Notes under the pieces: model-generated
Database searches by the model: none
The model's input: only the letters and a program-made list of their open reading frames with translations
What the model was told of the DNA's origin: nothing
Position numbers and translations under genes: made by a program
Source: CAYRFF01 sp964423575
GTDB taxonomy: Bacteria; Bacteroidota; Bacteroidia; Chitinophagales; Saprospiraceae
DNA length: 64,000 nt
NCBI GenBank assembly: GCA_964423575.1
Contig: CAYRFF010000003.1
Location: 1-64,000 of the forward strand
Reading direction: 5' to 3'
Shown here: positions 33,053-42,413 of the stretch, in pieces
How positions within the stretch are numbered: the stretch's first letter is position 1
Layout: every line of letters begins with the position of its first letter

Positions 33053-36000
33053 ATGAAACATTTTACTAAGACATTACTAACAGCGATCTTCGTTGTAGTG
33101 CTCGGAGGGATGGTATCTCTGCAAGCTCAGTATTGTGACGCCAATGGTAATAATTACAGTGGTGGTTACATTAATGACTTTTCGACTACAGGAGGATATC
33201 TGAATATTACTAACAACAATAATGGAATGCAGCCCAATGGGTATGGTGATTTCACCGGAACGCATCAGGCGGGACAATCTCCCACGCTTTCCATTAACTT
33301 TTCAATGGCTTTTGCGCCTTCAGGGCAGACTTTTGCAAGTGCTATTTGGGTAGACTGGAACCAGAATGGTGTATTTGAAACATCAGAAAGAGTGTTCTCT
33401 TCCAATACCTATTCAAGTGGTTATTCAGGTTCATTTACTGTTCCCGCAAATGCAACGCCTGGTTTAACCAGAATGCGTGTTTCCAGTAACTGGCTTGACA
33501 CTACCGGTGGTGATCCATGTGGTAGTGATGCTTATGGTGGAACATATACTGCAGAATATGAAGACTATGATTTTATAGTGGGATCTGTCGATTGTGAAAT
33601 CACTTGCCCGGCAGATATCACAATTGAAGCTGAAGTCGCAGATTGTGATGGTGGAGCATACGTAACAATTCCTGCTGCAACAATTAATGAGGATTGCTTG
33701 GGGTCAGGAATGATAGAAAACGTGATTTTTGAGGAAGGCTTTGATAGCGGAACATTACCAACAGGCTGGTCAGTAACCAGAGATGGTGTTGTTTCAAATG
33801 GTTCCGTAGGAAATTGTGGTACTGCAGCTTTCGCTTTCAATTGTACTTTTGATCCATTTTATGGTGGATTGAATGGAAACTTTAGTGGGAATTTTGCAGT
33901 AATTGATGATGATTGGGATTTTGGTGATTCAGAACTAAAATCAATAATCACGCCGGATATTGATATGAGCGGTTCCGCAGTATCAAAGAGATTGTCCTTT
34001 GCATGGACTTATACTTATATTTCCAGTGATGAATTCAGAGTAGAAGTCTGGAATGGTTCAAGCTGGAATCAGGTGTTTTCACATAGTGGTTCAGATACCA
34101 ATGGATTTGAGGACATCGATGTAAGCTCTTATAGTAACTCTGACTTTAAAGTTAGATTTACTTATGATAATGATGGATATTGGGCTTATGGAGCTGGTTT
34201 TGATAACGTGAAAGTAGCCTTTTTGGAAGCTGACCCAAGCGGTAGCGGTATTGTAAACAGCTATAATGACGGCGGAGCGAATGCATCCGACTACTATCCT
34301 GTTGGAACTACTAATGTTACATTTACAGCAATTGACCTTGAGACAGGAGCTCCTGTTACTTGTACTATGTCAGTAACAGTAGTAAATACCCTTGAACCAG
34401 AGATTCTATGTCCTGCTGACAGAACTGTAACTCTACAACCGGGCGAGTGTGAAATCTTTTTCTACGATTTTGCTCCTGAAGTAATAGGTTATTGTGGAAG
34501 TTCCGGCGGTGCAGCTGAAATGTGTGAAACTATTAATACATTTGACCAGCAAGACGATGGTCTGGCTTGTCTTAATGGTTTTGGTGATTACGGATATATG
34601 CAAGTATTCTCCAAAGAAGAATGCGGTGCATCTGGAACTATAAATATTACAGGAATTGAGACCGGTTTCCTTCAGGTATTTGAAGGCGGTGATATTACAA
34701 TCAGCGTTTATGGTTATAATACAGGAACACCTGTAACCTGGGCTAATCTTGATTTACTATATAGTGAAACAACTGCAATGCCAGTCGTTGGTGGATTTTC
34801 GCCACTTGGTGGTCCTGTAACTGAGATTTGGGGTTATGATTTTGCAACTCCAGCTCAAGTAGACGCAAGCTATGACGGTTATGCCATAGAAGTAATGCTA
34901 CCAGAGCGCTCAGCAGGAAGTTCTGATTTTCCATTATCCTTGAATGGAAGTGGAGGAACTCAGACATACTGGACTGGATGTGCAACGATAGATCCAGAGC
35001 CAATGAATATGCAAGCTGTTGGTGCAAACTCGCACTGGCCACTACGTGTATTTATGGGCGGCGCAAGCCCTGACGGTAAGTACTACGCGGAGCTATGCCC
35101 TGGTACTTATGAGTATGGTGATCCACTACCGATAGGCGATCATGAGATTTGCTGGACATTTGTAGACGAAGACGGAAATGAATATTTCTGTAGCTATATA
35201 ATTACAGTTGCTGAGTATCCAATGGTGAATCCTACAGTAGCTTGTAATGATTTAATACACGTTGATTTAGGTAAAGAGTGCTATTCTTGCCTTAATGCAT
35301 CACATCTTCTTGAAGGTGGTGCTTACGGATGTTTTGATACCAGATATACAATTATACTTGCATGGGATGCCGGCTTTACCAATATTATAGGTCAAGGTAG
35401 TGAGGTATGCCTCGATGGTTCTCATGCAGGATCTACTATTTACGGTAAGGTTATAGATAATGTTACCGGAAGCAATTGCTCAACGGAAATTAAAGTATTT
35501 GATACTCATATTCCCGATCTTGAGTGTAGAAGCTACACTGTAGATTGTGGTGATGATATTTATCCTGATGCAGAGATTGAAGTAGTTGATGGTTTAGTAT
35601 TGAACTATAGCCACGATACGGTATCTATTATCGATGCACTTGCATGTGCTGGAACGGGAACAGCGGTTAACAACTACTACCGCGTATTTGATATGGATTT
35701 ACTGGGAATCCCTGGTGACTTTATCGTTGAGAAATTCAATCTTGGTATTTATCAGTCCTTTAGTGATATTCCAAGTACACTTCGTTTCTATACTTTTGAT
35801 AACCCTTCCAATTATGATGTGAACGCACAAAGCTTCAGCTTGAGCTCAGCAACACAGATAGGCGATGATATTGCAGTAACGATTCCTAACGGATTGAATA
35901 CTACGGTATACAGCTGGGATGTCAGTGATGAAGAGATAGAAATTCCATTGAGTGCACGTTATGTAATCGTTCATATCGAACTTCCCGGCAACCCTGCAGA

Positions 36001-39000
36001 CTGGGTGGCAGGAGTAAACAGTGCAGGAGAAGATGGACCATCTTATCTATCATCCGATGATTGTGGAATATCAGATCCGTCTACTTATGCGAGCATCGGT
36101 TTCGGTGATTTACACCTAGTAATGATGGTATACGGTTCCAGCGGAAGCGGAGTTGGATTCCCATTACCTGAAGGAGTTACTGTTGTACCTACGACAGGTG
36201 AAGGTCCATTTGTAGTGAGTGGTTTTGACGCTTGTGGCGATGTGACAATGACTTATGAGGATACAGTTGTTCAAGGTGATTGCAGCACTGAATTTGCTAC
36301 AGTTATTTATAGAGCTTGGACAGCAGTAGACGAGAGTGGCAACACAACTAGCTGCCAGGATACGATTAATATTCGTCATCCTGATATCAACAACTTTGTA
36401 TTCCCTGGTGATGTGGAATACCTACTAAGTGATTATGGATGTGATCATGACTTCAGTACAGAAGACTTCGGTCTTGAGCAAGGAGTATGCGGAATGTTCT
36501 ATGGCTGGGAAGACAGAGTGCTTGAGCTTTGTGGTGAAGGTCAGAAGATAATCCGTGATTACTATGCAATGTACTGCTGTAGTGGTGAGGTTGTAGAAGG
36601 TCGTCAGATCATTAAGATTATTGATGATATTGATCCGGTTATTGAAGCATGCAATCCTGATGTTACAATCAGTACTGGATGGTATGATTGTATCGCTGAT
36701 TACCCTGTACCGGCTATAAGTGCAACTAAGTGTGGCAAAGATATGAACTGGCCGACAGATTGGACTATTGTCAGCTCTGCAGGAGATGTAATTATAAGTG
36801 GAAATAGCGTAGTTATCGTAAATCTTCCAATAGGAACTCATACGGTTACATACACAGTAACTGATGACTGTGGAAACGAAGCTAGTTGTGTTCAGTTAGT
36901 AACAGTACGTGATGATGTTCCACCGATTGCTGTGTGTGATCACAACACAAGAATCTCCATCGGAGCAGATGGTGAGGGTCGTGTCCACTGGACAACAATC
37001 GAAGATGGTAGCTATGACAACTGTGAAATCGTTAAGCACGAAATACGTCGTAAGGATGTAAGCCGTTACTGCGGTAGAAACAATGTGTGGGGTGAATATG
37101 TATACTTCTGCTGTGTTGACGTAGGGAAGGTGATTGAAGTTGAATACAGAGTAACTGATGCTAGTGGTAACACTAACATCTGTATAGTTAACGTATCTGT
37201 AGAAAACGGGATACCACCACAGATGGCTGCACCTGGACCTGTTACAGTAAGCTGTGAGTTCGATGCATTACCATCAAAAGATGATTTAAAGAGCTTATTT
37301 GATTCAAATCAAGGTGCTGCTTTAAGCTTACTGCGTGATATATTCGGTAAGGTTGCGGATCTTGATATCGGAGAAAGCCGTAATGATATTATTATTACAG
37401 ACGCAGGAATCAGAGGATGTGGTTATGGAAACACAACCAACAACTGGGGAATTGATGGATTTGCAGTACATAACTGTGGATTGAATATCAAAGAAAGCTA
37501 TGTAGATAATCGTAACGAGTGCGGTGTCGGAAGAATCTTCCGTAGCTGGCAGTTGTTGAACGATCTGGATCAGCCAATTGGACAGCCTGTAAACCAGGTG
37601 ATAACAGTTGAGAACTGTAATCCATTTGGAATTGCAGATATTACATGGCCAAGAGATTTGACTATTACAGGTAACTGTGGTGAATATGAAGAAGGAGAGT
37701 GGGGTACACCTACCTTAAACCTTAGAAATGATTGCCACATGGTTGCAGTAACCTATACAGATGAGATTTACAAGTTGGCTAATGATAAGTGTGCATACAA
37801 GATATTGCGTCACTGGACAGTAATCAACTGCTGTGTAGATAATAAAGTACCTGGTAATGGTATCTGGACTGGAATCCAGGAGATTAAGGTAGATAATATT
37901 ACTGCTGCACCTGTGATTTCATTTAGCTACGAAGCTGAATGTAATAACGGTCCTGATATGTGTGAAATGCCGGTAGAATTTACTGCGACAGCTACAGGAT
38001 GTCTACCGTCTAATATGTTAACTTGGTCTTACCGCATTGACTTGTTTAACGATGGTACTTATGATTTATCAGGTACAGGATATAACTTTAACAGAAATAT
38101 CCCTGCTGGAAACCATAGAGTAGAATTTACTGCTGTTGACTTCTGCGAGAATTCAACTACGCAGTCATTCAGCTTTACTGTTACAGATTGTGCTATGCCT
38201 ACTCCGGTATGTTATGCTGATATTGCGACAATAGTATTGCCTCCTTCAGGATGTGTTACTCTTGATGCAAAAGTATTTGATGCAGGTAGCTGGGATAACT
38301 GTACTGATTCTGAAGACTTGATCTTTACATATTCTTCGGACGTTACAGAAACACATAGGACTTTCTGCTGTGACGATGGTCTTGGAACCAAGAATATCGA
38401 AATTTGGGTAACTGATGCTGCTGGAAACCAGGCTTACTGCGTGGTTACTATCCAGATTCAGGATCCTGAAGTTGCATGTGGTGATTACTCACTGACAGGT
38501 GGTGTTTATACTGAAAGAAATCTGCCAGTTGCAGGAATAGAAGTTGAATTGGATGAGATGAACTATCCACTTCCACTAGTTCGTGAGACTGACGCAAGCG
38601 GATACTATAATTTCGGTATCACTACTGGTAATACCTATACTATCAGTGCTACTAATAATGCTGATGTACTTAATGGTGTGTCCACTTGGGACTTAACCTT
38701 AATTCAGCAGCATATACTTGGTATGAATGAAATCGTTTCACCATATACTCTGATTGCTTCAGATATTAACCGTGACGGTAGAATTACTCCAGTAGACTTA
38801 GTAGAGTTGAGACGTGTAATTCTGGGATTAGACAAAGAATTCTTGAATAACTCAAGCTGGCAGATGGTTGTAGCATCAGAGGTTCTTGAAAACGGCGAAG
38901 TACCGTCAGGTTACACGCAGTCGATTGAACTTGCAGATGTTCAAGAATCAATGAGTGGGCTTGACTTTGTAGCTGTTAAAGTGGGTGACGTTAACCACAG

Positions 39001-39709
39001 TGCTTCACTGGAAGGCTTAAGAGGAGTTGAGACACGTAGTAGCAATGAGTTTGTAATGTCAGTTGATAACGTGAGCTTCGTTAAAGGTGCTCAGGTACGT
39101 GTTCCTGTTCTTGCAGGGGCGACAACTGAAATTTACGGTTACCAGACTACAGTTGAAATTTCACAGAACCTGAGATATGCAGGAATTGAAGCAGGTGCGT
39201 TTGATATTGACGAAAGCAACATCGGTGCACACCGCGTAAATGAAGGCTTAATCAGTATGAGCTGGAACGATGTTAATCCGGTTGAGGTTAAAGAAGGTGA
39301 GGTATTGTTTACTCTTGTATTTGATGCGATTGAAAATGGTGATTTAAGCCACGCATTTGCTGCCAATGACGTAATAACGCGTAATGAAGCTTATGTGAAT
39401 GGTGAGATTGACCGAGTAACAATCCGCGTAAATGCAGATGAGAATGGAACATTTGCTCTGTATCAGAACGAGCCTAACCCATTCCTAGACATTACTTCAA
39501 TCAGCTTTGACTTACCTGTAAGTGGAGCAGCAACATTAACTGTGTACGATGCACAGGGTAGAGTTGAAGTTATACTTGAAGGAAACTATGAAGCTGGTAG
39601 AACTACAGTGGATATTAAGAGAGATCAATTAGGAGCTGTCGGTATCAAGTATTATAGCTTGAAGAGCGGAGATTATACAGCTACTAAGAAGATGATAGTT
39701 GTTAAGTAA
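33053..39709 (+). CDS. Giant modular T9SS cargo: GEVED, HYR, dockerin, cohesin-like
   Basis: The 2218-residue protein is probably a surface adhesin or matrix protein. Approximate layout: signal peptide 1-26; GEVED domain 90-178 (IWVDWNQNGVFETSERVF to YEDYDF); HYR-like modules from 180, the first three interrupted by beta-rich insertions (223-392, 481-670, 850-1028); further cysteine-rich HYR-like modules to about 1800; a carboxypeptidase-regulatory-like fold at 1808-1855; a dockerin type I pair at about 1870-1925 (SDINRDGRITPVDLVELRR at 1903); a cohesin-like domain 2003-2124; and a T9SS type A sorting domain 2133-2218 starting LYQNEPNPF. PorU and PorV encoded at 56-61 kb would process and anchor it. 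Arginine codons are largely CGT, unlike neighbouring genes, suggesting high expression. Ligand unknown. Confidence 0.88.
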   Translation: MKHFTKTLLTAIFVVVLGGMVSLQAQYCDANGNNYSGGYINDFSTTGGYLNITNNNNGMQPNGYGDFTGTHQAGQSPTLSINFSMAFAPSGQTFASAIWVDWNQNGVFETSERVFSSNTYSSGYSGSFTVPANATPGLTRMRVSSNWLDTTGGDPCGSDAYGGTYTAEYEDYDFIVGSVDCEITCPADITIEAEVADCDGGAYVTIPAATINEDCLGSGMIENVIFEEGFDSGTLPTGWSVTRDGVVSNGSVGNCGTAAFAFNCTFDPFYGGLNGNFSGNFAVIDDDWDFGDSELKSIITPDIDMSGSAVSKRLSFAWTYTYISSDEFRVEVWNGSSWNQVFSHSGSDTNGFEDIDVSSYSNSDFKVRFTYDNDGYWAYGAGFDNVKVAFLEADPSGSGIVNSYNDGGANASDYYPVGTTNVTFTAIDLETGAPVTCTMSVTVVNTLEPEILCPADRTVTLQPGECEIFFYDFAPEVIGYCGSSGGAAEMCETINTFDQQDDGLACLNGFGDYGYMQVFSKEECGASGTINITGIETGFLQVFEGGDITISVYGYNTGTPVTWANLDLLYSETTAMPVVGGFSPLGGPVTEIWGYDFATPAQVDASYDGYAIEVMLPERSAGSSDFPLSLNGSGGTQTYWTGCATIDPEPMNMQAVGANSHWPLRVFMGGASPDGKYYAELCPGTYEYGDPLPIGDHEICWTFVDEDGNEYFCSYIITVAEYPMVNPTVACNDLIHVDLGKECYSCLNASHLLEGGAYGCFDTRYTIILAWDAGFTNIIGQGSEVCLDGSHAGSTIYGKVIDNVTGSNCSTEIKVFDTHIPDLECRSYTVDCGDDIYPDAEIEVVDGLVLNYSHDTVSIIDALACAGTGTAVNNYYRVFDMDLLGIPGDFIVEKFNLGIYQSFSDIPSTLRFYTFDNPSNYDVNAQSFSLSSATQIGDDIAVTIPNGLNTTVYSWDVSDEEIEIPLSARYVIVHIELPGNPADWVAGVNSAGEDGPSYLSSDDCGISDPSTYASIGFGDLHLVMMVYGSSGSGVGFPLPEGVTVVPTTGEGPFVVSGFDACGDVTMTYEDTVVQGDCSTEFATVIYRAWTAVDESGNTTSCQDTINIRHPDINNFVFPGDVEYLLSDYGCDHDFSTEDFGLEQGVCGMFYGWEDRVLELCGEGQKIIRDYYAMYCCSGEVVEGRQIIKIIDDIDPVIEACNPDVTISTGWYDCIADYPVPAISATKCGKDMNWPTDWTIVSSAGDVIISGNSVVIVNLPIGTHTVTYTVTDDCGNEASCVQLVTVRDDVPPIAVCDHNTRISIGADGEGRVHWTTIEDGSYDNCEIVKHEIRRKDVSRYCGRNNVWGEYVYFCCVDVGKVIEVEYRVTDASGNTNICIVNVSVENGIPPQMAAPGPVTVSCEFDALPSKDDLKSLFDSNQGAALSLLRDIFGKVADLDIGESRNDIIITDAGIRGCGYGNTTNNWGIDGFAVHNCGLNIKESYVDNRNECGVGRIFRSWQLLNDLDQPIGQPVNQVITVENCNPFGIADITWPRDLTITGNCGEYEEGEWGTPTLNLRNDCHMVAVTYTDEIYKLANDKCAYKILRHWTVINCCVDNKVPGNGIWTGIQEIKVDNITAAPVISFSYEAECNNGPDMCEMPVEFTATATGCLPSNMLTWSYRIDLFNDGTYDLSGTGYNFNRNIPAGNHRVEFTAVDFCENSTTQSFSFTVTDCAMPTPVCYADIATIVLPPSGCVTLDAKVFDAGSWDNCTDSEDLIFTYSSDVTETHRTFCCDDGLGTKNIEIWVTDAAGNQAYCVVTIQIQDPEVACGDYSLTGGVYTERNLPVAGIEVELDEMNYPLPLVRETDASGYYNFGITTGNTYTISATNNADVLNGVSTWDLTLIQQHILGMNEIVSPYTLIASDINRDGRITPVDLVELRRVILGLDKEFLNNSSWQMVVASEVLENGEVPSGYTQSIELADVQESMSGLDFVAVKVGDVNHSASLEGLRGVETRSSNEFVMSVDNVSFVKGAQVRVPVLAGATTEIYGYQTTVEISQNLRYAGIEAGAFDIDESNIGAHRVNEGLISMSWNDVNPVEVKEGEVLFTLVFDAIENGDLSHAFAANDVITRNEAYVNGEIDRVTIRVNADENGTFALYQNEPNPFLDITSISFDLPVSGAATLTVYDAQGRVEVILEGNYEAGRTTVDIKRDQLGAVGIKYYSLKSGDYTATKKMIVVK

Positions 39710-39782
39710 AAGCAATTGGCAATAATTATCCGCTCTTGAGTGGAGAAGATTATTAATTGCGATTACCGATAGATAAATGAAG

Positions 39783-39819
39783 GCCTGCCTTGGTGAACCG
39801 AGGCAGGCTTTCTTTTTTT
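39783..39819 (+). terminator. Intrinsic terminator of the giant cargo gene
   Basis: GCCTGCCTTGG (39783-39793) pairs with CCGAGGCAGGC (39798-39808) around TGAA with one G:U pair, followed by TTTCTTTTTTT. It lies 74 bases past the stop codon. Confidence 0.9.
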
Positions 39820-40416
39820 AGTAACTAGTCAACAGATGATTCCTTTGTATATCATTGAAGTATGTATAAAATGATTTAGGCAAGATTTGTAATGAGCTTT
39901 GGAAAGGAATGCGAGAAAACTTATAGACTAACTGTCGATTATACGTCATTCTTGCCTATCTGCTCTTGCTTATTGATTTAGTTAAAGCTTTATAGCCTCA
40001 AGTCATTGATACGTGACAGCTCCATATTTTAATTTCATTATTAATAGTAGTGGAATACGATTCCAGGAAGCATTATTAGTCGTGGATAAGGGACTGAAGG
40101 AATTAGCCGATCTGGAAGTGATACTCAAAGACTTCTTTGTTGTGCACAAGTACTAGAGTTGATTCTTGAAATAAATGATGAATCGTAAACAATGAGCTTG
40201 TACGGTTTGAGTTATTATATCTTGTGTTTCCACAAATGTTATTTATGAATACGGTCAGATCTGACAATAAGCTTTAAGATATCTGATAATATCATAAATA
40301 GTAGGAATGATTACCGGATAGGTGGACTAGTTAGGTACGGTTATAAAATGGCAGAGCTAATGCCCATTTGCGAAAGCTGAATAATGAATAACCCCGTTGA
40401 GAATCTAACTAGATTA
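39820..40416. other. Long intergenic region, probably non-coding
   Basis: About 600 bases separate the giant cargo terminator from the amidase stop codon. A GTG-initiated 47-codon frame (40013-40156, plus) with plausible composition (QEALLVVDKGLKELADLEV) might be a gene remnant or chance. A perfect palindrome, GTCAGATCTGAC, lies at 40254-40265. No RNA gene, transposase or terminator for the amidase was recognised. Confidence 0.3.
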
Positions 40417-41610
40417 TTAATTGAGAACGTAAGTTTCTCTTTCTTGCGTAAGACCTTCAAAAAGCCAATCTGCAAGAGCTTGACGATTACTGCTCAACAG
40501 TATCCTTTTCTGATCGTGCTGATTTTTAATGTTTCCAAGCTCAACCAATACAGCGGGTGGGGCAGTCTTGCGTAAAACGTAAAGTCCTCTAGTCCTTGTA
40601 TATCCGTTATAAACTCCGGTACTTCGATGTACTTTATATTTGTTTTGGAAGGTTTCATGCAAGTTGCCTGCGACCGTTTTGCCGGCAGTGCTATTTTCAT
40701 GGTAAAGAAAGAAGACATCCTTCTTTAAATCTTCAGCCCTTGAATCTACATGAATCATAATCGCAACTTGATTTTTGTAACCAAGATTGCGGTTTTGATA
40801 GTATAGCTGATTAATGTACTCAGTTCGTTGCTCAAGTCGCTTCAGTTGATTAAGCGGAATTTTTTTTCCATTGACTGTTTCATCAGTATCGCATAGTAAA
40901 ATTTCATCGTCTCTTATACCATCGTTTGGATCTTGAACAATAATATGTACTTTGGCTCCGTATTTCATTAAATTGCGTGCAAGCCTTAGAGTGACATCGT
41001 AAGCGTATTCATCTTCGCAAAGATTGTGACCGTTTCTTTGACCTATGGCGCCCGGATCCGGGCCACCGTGACCGCTTACCAGATAAAATACTCGGTCTTC
41101 CAGTGAATTGTCAATTTGCTTAAATTTTTCATATTTCTTTCCAAATAAAGGCTCGAGTCTGTCATCAACTTCAAGCGCTACCGGTTCTTCAATGACAATT
41201 GCACATTCAATATACTGATGTGGGACCCACAAAATATTACTTGTACGATAATCAGTTTTTCTGATTCCTTCCTTTAAGATATCAATGTTATAGTTTTGGA
41301 TTTTTAATGCATTGTCATAATTGTCGATATTAATTGTGGATCGGATACTCTTACCGTTATAGCTATAGATTTTTATCGGCAACCGATAAGAAGCATCCAG
41401 TTTTAGTTGCGATTTGCTATTGAGTTGATTCAATTCATAAAACTTATCGATATTACATTGTGATGTGTTTACCTTAAACCTAGCTAAGAAAGAATAAATA
41501 CCATCACCTGATTTTGGACTTGCAGATAAATAATAAGGCTCTTGCGATAAAAGCACTGAATTAATCCCTATTAATACGATAAATATAACCCACCTCATAC
41601 GTTTCGTCAT
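40417..41610 (-). CDS. N-acetylmuramoyl-L-alanine amidase (Amidase_3)
   Basis: This secreted zinc amidase would cleave the bond between MurNAc and L-alanine in peptidoglycan. The 397-residue product has a signal peptide (about 1-25). An N-terminal region around 35-90 (GDGIYSFLARF, FYELNQLNSK) is LysM-like in pattern. The catalytic Amidase_3 domain runs from about 175 to the end. Zinc-ligand motifs are visible as SGHGGPDPGA (His181), the acidic DEYAYD and MIHVDSR, with VELGNIKN containing the catalytic glutamate. It is monocistronic on the minus strand, divergent from ccmB. Confidence 0.88.
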   Translation of the reverse strand: MTKRMRWVIFIVLIGINSVLLSQEPYYLSASPKSGDGIYSFLARFKVNTSQCNIDKFYELNQLNSKSQLKLDASYRLPIKIYSYNGKSIRSTINIDNYDNALKIQNYNIDILKEGIRKTDYRTSNILWVPHQYIECAIVIEEPVALEVDDRLEPLFGKKYEKFKQIDNSLEDRVFYLVSGHGGPDPGAIGQRNGHNLCEDEYAYDVTLRLARNLMKYGAKVHIIVQDPNDGIRDDEILLCDTDETVNGKKIPLNQLKRLEQRTEYINQLYYQNRNLGYKNQVAIMIHVDSRAEDLKKDVFFLYHENSTAGKTVAGNLHETFQNKYKVHRSTGVYNGYTRTRGLYVLRKTAPPAVLVELGNIKNQHDQKRILLSSNRQALADWLFEGLTQERETYVLN

Positions 41611-41730
41611 TCATTGATTACAAATGTAATACAAATTATGAAAACATGCAATATGTATTGATTGAATTTGTTAAAATACCTTTATACATAAGTATGACTG
41701 ATATAAGAACTTTTAAAAGATGACTTTTAT

Positions 41731-41738
41731 TACCTTTG
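41731..41738 (+). promoter_or_regulatory. Candidate -7 box for ccmB
   Basis: TACCTTTG (followed by CGG) matches TAnnTTTG and lies 16 bases before the ccmB ATG, giving a very short leader. Confidence 0.5.
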
Positions 41739-41754
41739 CGGTTCAATTAGTGCA

Positions 41755-42405
41755 ATGAAGGATTTCTTGTATCTTATTCAGAAAGATTTTACTCTTGAAA
41801 TGAAGAGTAAGCACATGGTAGGGAGCGTACTCTTATATCTGGCCGCGATCTTATATGTGATAAATTTTCTCTTTCAGGAAATTACTTTGCAATCCTGGAC
41901 AGTATTGTTCTGGATAATAGTCCTTTTTTCCTCAATTCAATTGAGTCTTAAGGGTTATTTCTCTGAAAGTAAAGATATCAGGATACTATATTACCAGATT
42001 GCATCGCCTGAAGTCGTCTTTTTATCCAAGGTTTTCTACAATACAGTTCTCATATTTATAATAGAACTACTCTGTGTTGCCGGGTTTCACATCATCAGTC
42101 CGCTGAGACTAGGGGATTACGCTCTATTCAGTCTCGTTTTGTTTTTGGCTGCATTGGGACTTTCTGCTATTATGAGTTTTACATCTATTCTGGTAAGCCA
42201 TGCTTTAATTAAAAGTACGCTTATAAGTGTGCTTAGTATACCATTAATATTGCCAATCCTTCTTGAAAGTATCCAGTTGACAGCTATGAACCTTGGATTT
42301 ATTCAAGGAACGGATGGAATGAAAGATTTTACAATATTATTAGCAATTGATATATTAATTATTTCGGTTGGCTTAATCTTATTTCCTTATCTTTGGCGCG
42401 AATAA
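41755..42405 (+). CDS. ccmB: Haem exporter subunit CcmB
   Basis: CcmB is the membrane subunit of the CcmAB ABC transporter of system I cytochrome c maturation. The 216-residue polytopic protein starts FLYLIQKDFTLEMKSKHM, typical of CcmB, and shows about six hydrophobic helices. It leads the run ccmB-ccmC-ccmD-gdhA, with 8 bases to ccmC. The ATPase gene ccmA is not adjacent and must be elsewhere if the complex is complete. Confidence 0.88.
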   Translation: MKDFLYLIQKDFTLEMKSKHMVGSVLLYLAAILYVINFLFQEITLQSWTVLFWIIVLFSSIQLSLKGYFSESKDIRILYYQIASPEVVFLSKVFYNTVLIFIIELLCVAGFHIISPLRLGDYALFSLVLFLAALGLSAIMSFTSILVSHALIKSTLISVLSIPLILPILLESIQLTAMNLGFIQGTDGMKDFTILLAIDILIISVGLILFPYLWRE

Positions 42406-42413
42406 GAAATGTT

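Noticed and set aside
40349..40363. Third -24/-12-like match (TGGCA with TGC at correct spacing)
   Set aside because: Poor match between the GG and GC elements, and downstream only antisense to the amidase gene; no structured RNA or gene follows.
40384..40575. 63-codon plus-strand ORF overlapping the amidase 3' end
   Set aside because: Mostly antisense to the conserved amidase domain; no family features.
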